A stretch of 54,710 bases of DNA from Frankiaceae bacterium (GCA_016650445.1 JAENVS010000016.1:1-54710), one strand, 5' to 3'. Positions 41,997-50,747 are shown, counted from the first letter of the stretch. Translations and numbers: made by a program. The notes: generated by a model from the letters alone, not told the origin.

Positions 41997-42275
41997 GTGG
42001 AGAAAGTCTGGGTCGCGGAGCTGCGGATCGGCGCCATGACCGCTGCCAAGATCTACGCCAAACACTCCGTCAGCGACCACGAGGTTCGCGCGGAGATCGA
42101 ATGCGTAGAGGGGCTACGGGGCTCGATGGATGAGCACCCAGAGCACGGTGCTCGACTCATGATCCAGTTCACGTTGCGTGGCAAGCCGGCCCTGGCGGTG
42201 TTATTCGACGCCAAGCACCCGATGGGTGACGTGTGGAATCTCGGGAGTGTCTACTTCCGGCGCGGAGGCGCATGA
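41997..42275 (+). CDS. Small protein, possible toxin-like partner of the DUF1508 gene
   Basis: A 92-residue protein starting at GTG 41997 with no evident ribosome binding site, so it may be leaderless. The sequence AKIYAKHSVSDHEVRAEI, then MIQFTLRGKPALAVLF and DVWNLGSVYF, suggests a small alpha/beta domain similar in layout to DUF4258/BrnT-like RNase toxins, by eye only. It overlaps the next gene by ATGA, as toxin-antitoxin pairs often do. Function is not established. Confidence 0.6.
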   Translation: MEKVWVAELRIGAMTAAKIYAKHSVSDHEVRAEIECVEGLRGSMDEHPEHGARLMIQFTLRGKPALAVLFDAKHPMGDVWNLGSVYFRRGGA

Positions 42276-42586
42276 TGAGCGTTGTGAGCGATGATGACTT
42301 CCTCGTGGAGGACGAGCCCGTCGAAGCGATCGAGGCTGCGTTCGCTGCGGGTCGCAGGGTGGTCACGAGCCGACCCGAGCCGCCTCTCGCGGCGACGCAG
42401 GCAAGGACACTGGCGTTCATCCTGAAGAGGACCCGCGACGGGCAGTTCCGCTTTGATCTCATGTCCGGGAGCGGCGAGGTCATCGCCACCAGCGAGAGCT
42501 ATCCGACGAAGGCAGCCGCGCTCCAGGGCATTGAGTCGGTAAAGAGGAACGCTGCGGGAGCCGCAGTCGAGTACGACACCGTCTGA
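42272..42586 (+). CDS. Protein with DUF1508 (YegP-like) C-terminal domain
   Basis: A 104-residue protein, starting at ATG 42272 (or the adjacent ATG 42275) behind GGAGG at 42265-42269. The N-terminal half is acidic and probably flexible. Residues 48-104 form one DUF1508 domain, with FILKRTRDGQFRFDLMSGSG, IATSESYPTKAAALQGIESV and the terminal VEYDTV. DUF1508 domains are small alpha/beta units of unknown function. The overlap with the preceding gene implies translational coupling; an antitoxin role for this protein is speculation. Confidence 0.75.
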   Translation: MMSVVSDDDFLVEDEPVEAIEAAFAAGRRVVTSRPEPPLAATQARTLAFILKRTRDGQFRFDLMSGSGEVIATSESYPTKAAALQGIESVKRNAAGAAVEYDTV

Positions 42587-42618
42587 CGGCGGCTCGACTG
42601 ACGCGGGACAGCTTCCCG

Positions 42619-45051
42619 CTAGATCGCGTTCGCCGGCAGCAGGTCGCGCATCCGGACGGCGCGACGGATGTCGGCAGCCATCTGCGCGGCGCTCGCTCGA
42701 GCGACCGGCTGCGGGGCGGCGACGTCGCGCGCACCAATGCCGTTGAGCTTCACCGAGAACGCACCGCGGCCGAAGTTGGCCGCGAACAGCGTTGACGTGC
42801 CCGGGTGCCACTTGATCTCGGTGATGGGTGCATTGGGCAGGCCGCTGCCGACCTTGAGCCAGCTGCGGCCGAGGTTCTTGCTCACGCCGCGGCTGAGGAA
42901 GACACCGACGTCGGTGGCGGCGAACAGGTCGTCGCCGACCGGCACGACGTCGTTGACCGGTGCCTGCGGCAGGTTGCCGCTGATGTCCTTCCACGTCTTG
43001 CCGCCGTCGGCCGTGCGGTAGACGAGCGACTTCGCCTTGCCCGACCGGAAGCCGGAGAAGGAGGCGAACGCGACGGTCTTGGCGTTGCGGCGGTCGATCG
43101 CGACGGAGGTCACCCAGTCGCTCGGGAGGCCGGTGGCGCGCGTCCACGTCGTACCGGCGTCGTGGGTGTACTGCACCCGGCCGTCGTCGGTGCCGGCGTA
43201 GATGGTGCCGAGGTCGGCGTACGCGACGGCAAGCGTGGTGATGGTGCCGTAGTTGCGGAACAGCGGGTTGGTCTCGCGACCCGGGCCGCCGGTGAGGTCG
43301 GGGCTGATGGGCGTCCAGCTCTCGCCGTCGTCGGTGGAGCGGCTGACGATCTCGCTGCCGGTGTAGACCGCGTGCGCCTCGCCGGGGTCGAACTCGATCG
43401 GCGTCAGCCAGCCCTTGCGGGTGCCGACGACGGAGTTCTCGAACGAGGCCATGTTGCTGCCGCCGTCGTGGCTGACGGCGCAGACGCCGTACTGGCTGCA
43501 GCCGTAGACGTTCTTGTCGTTGCGCGGATCGATGGCCATCTCGGTGCCGTCGCCGCCGGTGATGTCGTTCCAGCCGTCGTTGGCGGGGTCGTCGTTCTTC
43601 TTGTAGTTGCGGTTGCCGCCGTTGTCCTGCAGACCGCCGACGAGCTTGCCAGGGTCCTGCATCGAGATGTCGATCGAGAAGAGCTGGTTCCACGGCATGT
43701 ACTCGCCGTGCTTGAAGCTCTTGCCGTTGTTGTCGGAGCGGTAGAAGCCGCCGTCGTTGCCGACGTACAGACGGCCCGGCACCTTCGGGTCCCAGGCCAT
43801 GCCGTGCTGGTCGGCGTGCAGACCGGGGCTGCTGCCGAAGGTGACACCACCGTCGAAGCTCTCGGACATGTTCACGCCGGTCGCGAAGACGTGGTCGGGG
43901 TCCTTCGGGTCGACGTAGACCCGGCCGAACCACCAGGCGTAGACGAAGCCGCCGGTCACGAGCGGCGTGTCGATGCCGGGGGTGAAGGTGGTCGCCGCGT
44001 CATCGGAGCGGTACATGCCGGCGGTCAGGCCGGCCTCGGTCGAGGCGAGGATGTAGACGCGGTTGGGGTTGTTCGGTGCGACCGCGATGCCGAGGCGGCC
44101 GAGCTCGGGGTTGGCAAGCAGCGTCGGGCCGCCGATGCGGGCCCATGACTTGCCGCCGTCGGTCGACTTGAACGCGCCGCTGCCGAGGCCAGTGTAGACG
44201 CGGCGGTCGGGGTAGCGGATGCGGTCCCACATCGTCGTGTAGACCGTGTCGGGCTTCTTCGGGTCGAGGGCGATGTCCGCGGCGCCGGCCGTGGCCGTCT
44301 CGGCCTTGAGGGCGAGCTTCCAGTGCTTGCCGCCGTCGGTGGTCTTGTAGAGGCCGCGCTCGCCGCCGCCGCTGTAGAGCGGGCCGTTGGCGGCGACCCA
44401 GATCGTCTTCTCGTTGCGCGGGTCGATGACGACGCGGCCGATGCGCTCGCTGCCGCGCAGACCCATCGACGTCCAGTGCTTGCCGCCGTCGGCAGACCGG
44501 TAAATGCCGGTGCCGCCGTAGGTGATCGAGCCGCCGCCGGGGCCGGCCTCTCCGGTGCCGACCCAGAGCACGCCGGTCTTGCTGATGGCGAGCGCGCCGA
44601 TGGCCTGCGGCATCGCGTCGGGCCAGACGCTCTTGAAGCGCGCGCCGCCGTCGGTGCTCTGCCAGATGCCGCCGCTCGCCGTCGCGACGTAGACGCTGTT
44701 GCGGCGCAGCGGGTCGACGACGACGTCGAGGATGCGGCCGCCGATGTTGGTGGGGCCCTTGAGCTTCCAGGTGGCCTTGGCCAGGCCGGGGTCGCTCTTG
44801 GCCGTCGATCGGCCGATCTGCTGGGCCTGCGTGTTGGCGCGCGCCCACGCGCCGGTCGGGATGACGCCGCCCCGCTGGGAGAGCATCTCGCTGCCCGGCT
44901 CGACGGCGGGGTCGAACATCGCCTCGAGGCCGGCTGCCGTCACGCCTGGGACGTGGGCCGCGGAGGTGACCGCCACGGTGCTGGGGGTGGCCGCCATCGC
45001 GGTCGGCAGGACGAGCGCGGGCACGATCATCAGCAGGCGGGTACGGCGCAT
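42619..45051 (-). CDS. Large secreted Vps10/BNR-type beta-propeller (glycosyl-hydrolase-like)
   Basis: An 810-residue protein with a signal peptide at 1-21 (MRRTRLLMIVPALVLPTAMA). The rest is a series of propeller blades with recurrent Asp-box motifs, such as STDGGARF, SADGGKHW, TTDGGKHW, STDGGKSW, STDDGESW and TADGGKTW, as in Vps10/sortilin-like and xyloglucanase-type proteins. No Walker, kinase or membrane motif follows and there is no C-terminal anchor. It is probably released or loosely wall-bound. Enzyme activity cannot be claimed, because catalytic Asp residues of glycosidase families were not identified. Confidence 0.85.
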   Translation of the reverse strand: MRRTRLLMIVPALVLPTAMAATPSTVAVTSAAHVPGVTAAGLEAMFDPAVEPGSEMLSQRGGVIPTGAWARANTQAQQIGRSTAKSDPGLAKATWKLKGPTNIGGRILDVVVDPLRRNSVYVATASGGIWQSTDGGARFKSVWPDAMPQAIGALAISKTGVLWVGTGEAGPGGGSITYGGTGIYRSADGGKHWTSMGLRGSERIGRVVIDPRNEKTIWVAANGPLYSGGGERGLYKTTDGGKHWKLALKAETATAGAADIALDPKKPDTVYTTMWDRIRYPDRRVYTGLGSGAFKSTDGGKSWARIGGPTLLANPELGRLGIAVAPNNPNRVYILASTEAGLTAGMYRSDDAATTFTPGIDTPLVTGGFVYAWWFGRVYVDPKDPDHVFATGVNMSESFDGGVTFGSSPGLHADQHGMAWDPKVPGRLYVGNDGGFYRSDNNGKSFKHGEYMPWNQLFSIDISMQDPGKLVGGLQDNGGNRNYKKNDDPANDGWNDITGGDGTEMAIDPRNDKNVYGCSQYGVCAVSHDGGSNMASFENSVVGTRKGWLTPIEFDPGEAHAVYTGSEIVSRSTDDGESWTPISPDLTGGPGRETNPLFRNYGTITTLAVAYADLGTIYAGTDDGRVQYTHDAGTTWTRATGLPSDWVTSVAIDRRNAKTVAFASFSGFRSGKAKSLVYRTADGGKTWKDISGNLPQAPVNDVVPVGDDLFAATDVGVFLSRGVSKNLGRSWLKVGSGLPNAPITEIKWHPGTSTLFAANFGRGAFSVKLNGIGARDVAAPQPVARASAAQMAADIRRAVRMRDLLPANAI

Positions 45052-45115
45052 GCGCTGTTCTTCGCCGTACGAGCCCTTTGTCCTGCTGCTGGCGGGTGGG
45101 CGGCGAGGTGGTGGC

Positions 45116-45997
45116 TCAGCCCAGGACCTGGGCGCGGGCGCCGCTCGTCGCGTCGGTCAGGTCGATCACCTGCTCGACCTCGAGGCCGGGCGGGCGCCGG
45201 ACCGGCGCCGGCTTTGAGCGGGCAGGTCGGGTGACAGCACCGCTCCCCCACTCCTCCGTCACGATCTCGGCGTGGTGGTGGATCGGCCTGGCCCTCAGCA
45301 ACAACGGCGGACGCGCCGCGGTCACCGGTCCTGCCTCCCGGAGCGCGTCGGCCCACCCGACATCTGCAGCCCGCACGGCGGGGTGGGGCAGCGGCTCGAG
45401 CCGCTCCGGGGCAACAGGTGGTCGGCGCTGCGGCTCGAGAGAGGCAGCAGCCTCCAGGGACACCTGCGCGTCGGCAACGGCTGCCTGCTCCACCGCCTCC
45501 GGGCTCACGCTGCGGGGCCCCGGCTCGCTCGGCTCGGCTTCCGGCTCCGGCAGCGGTGACCTCGTGCCGCCGCTCATGTCATAGGCGTCGAGGTACAGGT
45601 CGGTGAGTGACGGCCACAAGGTCGGCTGGTCGACCCGACGGTGCAGCACGTAGGGGTACGCGCGCTCCCACAGGTCGACGATGTTCCAGCGGAAGACCTC
45701 GAGGACCGCACGCCGCTCCACCCGGCCGGTGGCGACGTACCACGCCGCGAGATCCCACATCGACAGCGCACGGTCGATGAGGTGCTGCTCCGCCGGCTCG
45801 ACGTCGTCCCACCACCGGTGCGCCCGCCTCGTGTGGGCAGCCAACAGCCCCAGGCCTTCGTCGTACCGAAGGAGCGTGAGGGACAGCTGCATCGTCATCG
45901 CGTGCCGGCCGTGCACCGGCCGGCGCACGAGAGCGAGCAGCGCGAGCAGACAGGCGCAGCCCGCGAGTGCTATCGCGAGCCACGTGCCTGCTGTCAC
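45116..45997 (-). CDS. Membrane-anchored protein with Pro/Glu-rich tail, unknown function
   Basis: A 293-residue protein starting at GTG 45997, with GGGAG immediately upstream. A hydrophobic helix covers about residues 5-25 (TWLAIALAGCACLLALLALV). A cytoplasmic helical domain with many Trp and Tyr (about 40-135, including WDDVEPAEQHLIDRALSMWD) follows, then a long Pro/Glu/Ala/Arg-rich low-complexity tail. The frame is open further upstream, but that part only shadows the polymerase gene. No family is recognised. It lies 61 bases downstream of the LigD-type gene on the same strand. Confidence 0.68.
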   Translation of the reverse strand: MTAGTWLAIALAGCACLLALLALVRRPVHGRHAMTMQLSLTLLRYDEGLGLLAAHTRRAHRWWDDVEPAEQHLIDRALSMWDLAAWYVATGRVERRAVLEVFRWNIVDLWERAYPYVLHRRVDQPTLWPSLTDLYLDAYDMSGGTRSPLPEPEAEPSEPGPRSVSPEAVEQAAVADAQVSLEAAASLEPQRRPPVAPERLEPLPHPAVRAADVGWADALREAGPVTAARPPLLLRARPIHHHAEIVTEEWGSGAVTRPARSKPAPVRRPPGLEVEQVIDLTDATSGARAQVLG

Positions 45998-46058
45998 CGA
46001 ACTCCCATCGCACTGCTTGTTTCTGAGCGGCTCCAGCACACCACGCGGCAGGGCCCAG

Positions 46059-47087
46059 CTACGGCTTCTTGTTGCGCGTGTCGCGGCTGGGTTGGACGCG
46101 CTTGGGCTCCCCCGGCTGCAGCGCGAACGAGGGCGGGAACGGCGCCTCGCCCTCGGCCTGCCGCGCGTACAGCTCGAGCAGCGGCTCGAGGTCGTGCTGG
46201 ACGTCGTCGATCGCGGCGTGGACGTCGCCGAGCTCGGCGAACCGGTCGCGCATCGTCCAGATGTCGAAGTCGGCGACCTGCACCCGCGAGACCTCCTCCC
46301 ACGTGATGGGTGCCGACACCGTCGCCTGCGGCCTGGCCCGGACGCTGTAGGCACTCGCGATCGTCTGGTCGCGCGCCATCCGGTTGAAGTCGATGAACAC
46401 GCGCTCGCCGCGTTCCTCCTTCCACCACTTCGCCGTCGCCAGGTCCGGGCGGCGCCGCTCGATCTCCCTGGCCACCGCCACCGCGGCGTGCCGGGCATCG
46501 ATGAAGGGGTGGGTGGGCGCGATCCGCACGTAGACGTGGATGCCCTTGCTGCCGCTCGTCTTGGGGAAGGCGACGTAGCCGAGCTCGTCGAACAGCGCCT
46601 TCACCTCCAGCGCCGTCTCCACCACCTCGGGCCAGCCGACCCCTGGCATCGGGTCAAGGTCGATCCGCAGCTCGTCCGGGCTCTCGGTGTCGTCGCGCCG
46701 TGACGGCCACGGATGGAAGTCGAGAGTGCCGAGGTTGGCCGCCCAGGCGATGTGCGCGACGTCGACGGGGCAGAGCTCCGTCGCGGAGCGCCCGCTGGGG
46801 AAGTGGACGGTCGCCGTCTCTATCCACGGCGGCCGGCTGTCGGGCACGCGCTTCTGGTAGATCGCCTCGCCCTCGGCACCGTCGGGGTGCCGCTTCAGGA
46901 CCGTCGGACGCTCGCGCAGCGCGCGGACGATCCCGTCGGCGACCGACAGGTAGTACTCGACCAGGTCGAGCTTGCGGCCACGGCCCTCGGGGAGCGCCGA
47001 GAAGTAGGTCTTCTCGGGGTTGGTCACCTTGACGAACCGCTCCCCCGACGGTGTCTCGACAGGGATCTCGATGAACGGCGACACCAT
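46059..47087 (-). CDS. LigD-type DNA polymerase/primase domain protein (PolDom)
   Basis: A 342-residue stand-alone polymerase domain of the archaeo-eukaryotic primase superfamily, as in LigD and mycobacterial PrimPol-type proteins. Family motifs include the N-terminal VTNPEKTYF, the metal-binding LRIDLDPMPG (DxD), FPKTSGSKGIHVYV, and later FIDFNRMARDQTIASAYSVRARP. It should add nucleotides during end joining or gap repair. No ligase or phosphoesterase domain is fused. LigC is encoded about 21 kb away; Ku is not in the window. Confidence 0.93.
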   Translation of the reverse strand: MVSPFIEIPVETPSGERFVKVTNPEKTYFSALPEGRGRKLDLVEYYLSVADGIVRALRERPTVLKRHPDGAEGEAIYQKRVPDSRPPWIETATVHFPSGRSATELCPVDVAHIAWAANLGTLDFHPWPSRRDDTESPDELRIDLDPMPGVGWPEVVETALEVKALFDELGYVAFPKTSGSKGIHVYVRIAPTHPFIDARHAAVAVAREIERRRPDLATAKWWKEERGERVFIDFNRMARDQTIASAYSVRARPQATVSAPITWEEVSRVQVADFDIWTMRDRFAELGDVHAAIDDVQHDLEPLLELYARQAEGEAPFPPSFALQPGEPKRVQPSRDTRNKKP

Positions 47088-47136
47088 GCGCGGACGCTAT
47101 CGGGAACGAGCGGCCAGCGCGTACCGTCCCATCACG

Positions 47137-47757
47137 GTGAAGACGACCATCGCGACTCTGGCACTTGCGCTCACCGCGGCCTGTGGCGGCTCGAGCGACG
47201 CGGAGCAGCTCGCCGGTCCTCCGTCCACACCGTCGGGGGCCGCCGTGATCCAGCCGCCGCTCGACAGCGCGACGCTCCCGCCGCCCGATGCCCGGCCTGA
47301 CCCGTCCGCCGACGTCACGTACGCGCCGCAGCCGGCCACCCCTGTGCAGGCGAACCCGACTGCCGCCTACGCCGGCACTGCGACCGTCGGCCCGGGCCGG
47401 GTCAGCTCACCGCAGCCGTCACCTTCGCCGCGCCCGACGCCGAGCGCGGTCGGCGGAACCGTGACGGTCACCGATGACGACGGCGAAAGCACGGTGCAGC
47501 TGCGTACCGGGCAGCGGCTTCGGGTCCGCCTCTCATCCGGAACGTGGGACCCGCCGGTCAGCTCTGCGGACGGTGTCGTCGTCCGGCGTACAAGCAGCGG
47601 CGGCTACCCGAGCGACCAGCCCGTGGACGCGACCTTCGAGGCGGTCGGGACCGGAAGTGCCGACGTCACGGCCCAGTCGGACGCGGCCTGCTTCCACACG
47701 GAACCGCGTTGCTTGATGGCCACCCGCGAATGGCGGGTCCACGTCGTCGTTCGTTGA
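47137..47757 (+). CDS. Lipoprotein of unknown function
   Basis: A 206-residue protein. I place the start at GTG 47137, because it gives a lipoprotein signal peptide with an LTAAC lipobox (Cys at about residue 15) and the upstream frame overlaps the divergent polymerase gene. A Pro/Ser/Thr-rich spacer (about 20-110) precedes a beta domain (about 115-206) with GTVTVTDDDGESTVQLRTG, WDPPVSSADG and two late Cys. The domain resembles secreted protease-inhibitor-like or Ig-like folds, but no family is assigned. It is likely anchored to the outer face of the cytoplasmic membrane. Confidence 0.78.
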   Translation: MKTTIATLALALTAACGGSSDAEQLAGPPSTPSGAAVIQPPLDSATLPPPDARPDPSADVTYAPQPATPVQANPTAAYAGTATVGPGRVSSPQPSPSPRPTPSAVGGTVTVTDDDGESTVQLRTGQRLRVRLSSGTWDPPVSSADGVVVRRTSSGGYPSDQPVDATFEAVGTGSADVTAQSDAACFHTEPRCLMATREWRVHVVVR

Positions 47758-47780
47758 GATGCCCCTGACACGATGCGCGC

Positions 47781-48359
47781 ATGCAGCTTCCCTTCACGCC
47801 GCAGCTGCCGGTGCGCACAGACCGCCTGATCCTGCGGGAGTTCCGGCCCGGCGACGTCGACGCCCTGCTGCCGTTCCACTCCGATCCCGGCAACGTGCTC
47901 TACGTGCCTTTCAACGCACGTACGCCGGAGGAGATGCAGGTCGCACTGGAACGAAAGATCGCCGGTACGTCGATCGCCGCGGACGGGGATCACCTCGACC
48001 TCGCCGTCACCTTGCAGGACGGCACCCTCGTCGGCGACCTCGTCACCTTCGTGCACGCCCTGGAGCACGGGACGGTCGAGGTGGGCTGGATCTTCGACCC
48101 CGCGCACGGCGGGCGCGGCTACGCGACCGAGGCGGTCCGCGCGATGCTCCACCTCGTCTTCACCGGGCTGCAGGCACGACGCGCCGTCGCGCGGGTCGAC
48201 GAGCGCAACACCGCGTCCCGGCGGCTGTGCGAGCGCCTCGGCATGCGACAGGAAGCGCACCTGGTCGAGAACGAGGTGTTCAAGGGCGGCCTGTCCAGCG
48301 AGATCGACTTCGCGCTGCTCTCGCGCGAGTGGCCGGCCACCGCGACGCAGTCCGTCTAG
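47781..48359 (+). CDS. GNAT-family N-acetyltransferase (RimJ/RimL-like)
   Basis: A 192-residue protein starting at ATG 47781. The N-terminal TDRLILREFRPGDVDALLPFH and the acetyl-CoA-binding segment VEVGWIFDPAHGGRGYATEAVRAML, followed by ARVDERNTASRRLCERLGMRQEA, are the typical RimJ/RimL subgroup pattern. It should acetylate an amino group of a protein or small molecule, unspecified. Its TAG stop overlaps the last codon of an antisense gene remnant. Confidence 0.92.
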   Translation: MQLPFTPQLPVRTDRLILREFRPGDVDALLPFHSDPGNVLYVPFNARTPEEMQVALERKIAGTSIAADGDHLDLAVTLQDGTLVGDLVTFVHALEHGTVEVGWIFDPAHGGRGYATEAVRAMLHLVFTGLQARRAVARVDERNTASRRLCERLGMRQEAHLVENEVFKGGLSSEIDFALLSREWPATATQSV

Positions 48360-48490
48360 GAGACGTCGCGGCCGATCCGCCAGAAGCAGAACCCCGTCAA
48401 CAGGCCGGCGAGTGCCAGCAGCAACGCAGTCTCCCGCACCTGCAGCGACCAGAAGTGCCGCGCCGGCAGGCACGGCGAGAGTGCAGTCCG
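48356..48490 (-). pseudogene. Remnant of a membrane-protein gene C-terminus
   Basis: A minus-strand frame ends at TAG 48356-48358 and encodes about 45 coding-like residues: PCLPARHFWSLQVRE followed by a hydrophobic helix (TALLLALAGLLTGFCFW) and RIGRDVS. This is the look of a C-terminal transmembrane segment, but no start codon or upstream membrane helices exist in frame before a stop near 48600. It may be the 3' remnant of a deleted transporter gene. Chance coding character cannot be excluded. Confidence 0.3.
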
Positions 48491-48624
48491 TGAGCCTTGG
48501 CGAGCCAGCGCTCGATTTCCGTCCGCAAGCCGAGCCGCAGCGCGTGCTGCACCTGCTGGACGATCTGCAGGGGATCAGCGCCGTCAACCCGGAACAGTCC
48601 CGACCCCGGAGGCGTCGTACAGGC

Positions 48625-49029
48625 ATGACGTTTCCCGTGGACAAGACCGACGAGCAGTGGCGCGAGGAGCTCACCCCCGAGGAGTACGCCGTACTCCGGC
48701 AGGCAGGCACCGAGGGGCCGTGGACCGGTGAGTACAACGAGACCAAGACCGAGGGCGTCTACTCGTGTCGCGCCTGCGGGCACGAGCTGTTCCGCTCCGA
48801 CACGAAGTTCGACTCGCACTGCGGCTGGCCGAGTTTCTACGCCCCGTCGTCCGAGGACAACGTGATCCTGCGCGAGGACATCACGCTCGGCATGAAGCGC
48901 GTCGAGGTGCTCTGCTCCAGCTGCGGGTCCCATCTGGGGCACGTCTTCGACGACGCGCCGCAGACCCCGACCGGCGACCGCTTCTGCATGAACAGCGTCT
49001 CGCTGCGGCTGGCACCAACCGGCGACTGA
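48625..49029 (+). CDS. msrB: Peptide methionine-(R)-S-oxide reductase MsrB
   Basis: A 134-residue MsrB of normal length. It reduces the R-isomer of methionine sulfoxide in oxidised proteins. The zinc-binding pairs are CRAC and CSSC, the substrate-pocket motif is HCGWPSFY, and the catalytic Cys lies in RFCMNS. I set the start at ATG 48625 (MTFPVDKTDEQW), although the frame is open upstream. It stands alone between the acetyltransferase and the VapBC pair. Confidence 0.95.
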   Translation: MTFPVDKTDEQWREELTPEEYAVLRQAGTEGPWTGEYNETKTEGVYSCRACGHELFRSDTKFDSHCGWPSFYAPSSEDNVILREDITLGMKRVEVLCSSCGSHLGHVFDDAPQTPTGDRFCMNSVSLRLAPTGD

Positions 49030-49080
49030 CTGCATCACAGGCAGGTGGTGACGACCTCACCCGAGGTGTACGCTGTGTGT

Positions 49081-49287
49081 ATGTCACGCACCAACATCGA
49101 CCTCGACGACGAGGCTTGCACTCGCGTGATGCACCGTTACGGCTTGCACACCAAGAAGGACGCGGTGAACTTCGCCCTCCGTGAGCTCGCGGTGGTGCTG
49201 ACCGTGGACGAGGCGCGCGATCTCAAGGGCTCTGGCTGGGACGGCGACCTCGATGAGCTGAGAGGCTCGCGAATCCTTTCGTCGTGA
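49081..49287 (+). CDS. vapB: VapB-type antitoxin
   Basis: A 68-residue protein. The N-terminal MSRTNIDLDDEACTRVMHRYGLHTKKDAVNFALREL is the ribbon-helix-helix DNA-binding pattern of VapB antitoxins of the type with a TKKDAVN motif. The C-terminus is acidic and likely wraps the toxin. The GTGTA-containing sequence directly before the start (49067-49082) may be the autoregulatory operator. Its stop overlaps the start of the toxin gene. Confidence 0.9.
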   Translation: MSRTNIDLDDEACTRVMHRYGLHTKKDAVNFALRELAVVLTVDEARDLKGSGWDGDLDELRGSRILSS

Positions 49288-49682
49288 TCCTCGTCGACAC
49301 CTCTGCCTGGATCGAGTTTCTCCGCGGCACCGAATCCCAGGTGTGCCGTGAGGTCGAGCGGCTCCTGGGCGGCGACCTGGCCGTGACCGATCCCGTCGTC
49401 ATGGAAGTGCTGGCCGGCGCCCGCGACGACAAGCACCTGCACGACCTGCGAGGCATGCTCGGTAGGGCCGAGATGCTGCGATGCAACGCGCTCGACTATC
49501 CAACGGCAGCACTGCTGTACCGCCGCTGCCGCCAACAGGGCGAGACCGTACGTCGGCTGCTCGACTGCCTCATCGCTGCAGCGGCGATTCGGCACGGCGT
49601 GCCGGTTCTTCACAGCGACGCGGATTTCGACGCGCTGGCTCGCCACACCGAGCTCACGGTCCACCGGCCACGCCGTCGGTGA
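49284..49682 (+). CDS. vapC: VapC-type PIN-domain toxin ribonuclease
   Basis: A 132-residue PIN-domain protein. The first acidic active-site residue is in ILVDTSAWIEFLRG, Glu in VVMEVLAGARDD, and the later Asp residues in LLDCLIAAAAIRHGVPVLHSDADFDALA. It should cleave RNA as the toxin of a type II system. The GTG start overlaps the antitoxin stop (GTGA at 49284-49287). Confidence 0.93.
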   Translation: MILVDTSAWIEFLRGTESQVCREVERLLGGDLAVTDPVVMEVLAGARDDKHLHDLRGMLGRAEMLRCNALDYPTAALLYRRCRQQGETVRRLLDCLIAAAAIRHGVPVLHSDADFDALARHTELTVHRPRRR

Positions 49683-49716
49683 ACCCGCTGGCGCCGCGGC
49701 CTGCCAGACTGACCAC

Positions 49717-50490
49717 ATGCGCCTCGCTGTCTGCTCGTCGAAGGGCGGCGTCGGGAAGACGTCGACCGCAGCCAACCTGGCCGTGGCGCTCGGTGCCCAC
49801 GGCCGGACCCTCGCCGTCGACGCGGACCCCCAGGACAGCCTCGGCCGCGCGTTCGGGATCATCGCGAAGGGCCGGGAGGACAGCCTCGCCGGCCTGCTCG
49901 AGGATCCTTCCCTGGACCCGCGCGGCGCCATCCGGCGCGACATCGCTCCGGGGCTCGACGTGCTGCCGGCGCACCCGTCCCTCGAGGGGGCCGGCGTCGC
50001 CCTCGCGGCGCAGGGCGGCCTGATCACCAGCATCCGGCGGACGCTTCGACCGCTGATCGCCGAGTACGACCACATCGTGCTGGACACGCACGGCGACCTC
50101 GGCAACCTCACGCTGGCGGCAGTCTGTGCGGCCGACGCGGTGCTGTCGGTCTTCACGAGCGACCCGGGCTCGGCGCTCGGCGTGGCCCGCGTCTCGGCGT
50201 TCCTGCACCAGCATCTGGCCTTCGAGAACACCTCCGCCCGGCTGCTGGGGGCGGCTTGCTCGCTGTGGGACCCGCAGGCGAAGGCCGCCCGCGACGTCTT
50301 CGGCGCCATGGAGGGCACCGACATCCCGCTGTTCCAGACCCGCATCCCGATGTCGCGACGGGTTCCCAGCTCCACCCTGTCCAAGCGCCCGGTCGTCCTG
50401 ACCGCCCCGTCCAGCACCGTCGCCCTCGCCTACCTGGCGCTCACCGACGAGGTGCTGGCGGCGTACACATCGAAAGGGCTCGACCGATGA
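49717..50490 (+). CDS. ParA/MinD-family ATPase
   Basis: A 257-residue protein with a deviant Walker A motif (KGGVGKTSTAANLA) near the N-terminus, DADPQDSLGRAF as the second ParA motif, and DHIVLDTHGDLG. It is a ParA-type P-loop ATPase. Chromosome segregation is unlikely, since there is no parB or parS nearby; positioning of another cargo is more probable. It is translationally coupled by ATGA to the next small gene. Cargo is unknown. Confidence 0.9.
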   Translation: MRLAVCSSKGGVGKTSTAANLAVALGAHGRTLAVDADPQDSLGRAFGIIAKGREDSLAGLLEDPSLDPRGAIRRDIAPGLDVLPAHPSLEGAGVALAAQGGLITSIRRTLRPLIAEYDHIVLDTHGDLGNLTLAAVCAADAVLSVFTSDPGSALGVARVSAFLHQHLAFENTSARLLGAACSLWDPQAKAARDVFGAMEGTDIPLFQTRIPMSRRVPSSTLSKRPVVLTAPSSTVALAYLALTDEVLAAYTSKGLDR

Positions 50491-50747
50491 CCAAGACCGA
50501 CCTGCAGGGCGACCTGCTCGCTGACCTGAAGTCGGCGGCCAACGCCCGGCCGCTGCCGACCTCGCAGCCGGCCCTGCCGCCGCCGTTGACTGTCCCGCAG
50601 GGCGAGCTGCGCCCGGCGACACCGGCCCTGGACTTCCGGGTGACCCCGCTGCGGTGGGCGCGACCGGGCCTGGTCGCTCCCGACACCGGCCTCGGACTGG
50701 GGCTCCGATTCGGGCCCGTGGAGGTCAGCCTCAGCCTCGGCGGCTGA
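50487..50747 (+). CDS. Small Pro-rich partner of the ParA-like ATPase
   Basis: An 86-residue protein beginning at ATG 50487, which overlaps the stop of the ParA-like gene. The N-terminal 25 residues are helical and charged, the middle is rich in Pro, and the end (LGLGLRFGPVEVSLSLGG) is hydrophobic and Gly-rich. No family is recognised. Coupled translation suggests that it is a partner or adaptor of the ATPase. The last codons also form one arm of a strong terminator-like hairpin. Confidence 0.62.
   Translation: MTKTDLQGDLLADLKSAANARPLPTSQPALPPPLTVPQGELRPATPALDFRVTPLRWARPGLVAPDTGLGLGLRFGPVEVSLSLGG

Noticed and set aside
42805..44148. 447-codon plus-strand open frame opposite the large propeller gene
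   Set aside because: It is a shadow of the repetitive minus-strand gene. Its Ala/Val/Asp/Gly composition has no recognisable motif.
45116..46498. Single 460-residue protein reading through the LigD-type gene
   Set aside because: The part above 45997 only shadows the polymerase gene in another frame. The hydrophobic N-terminus at GTG 45997 with GGGAG upstream marks the real start.
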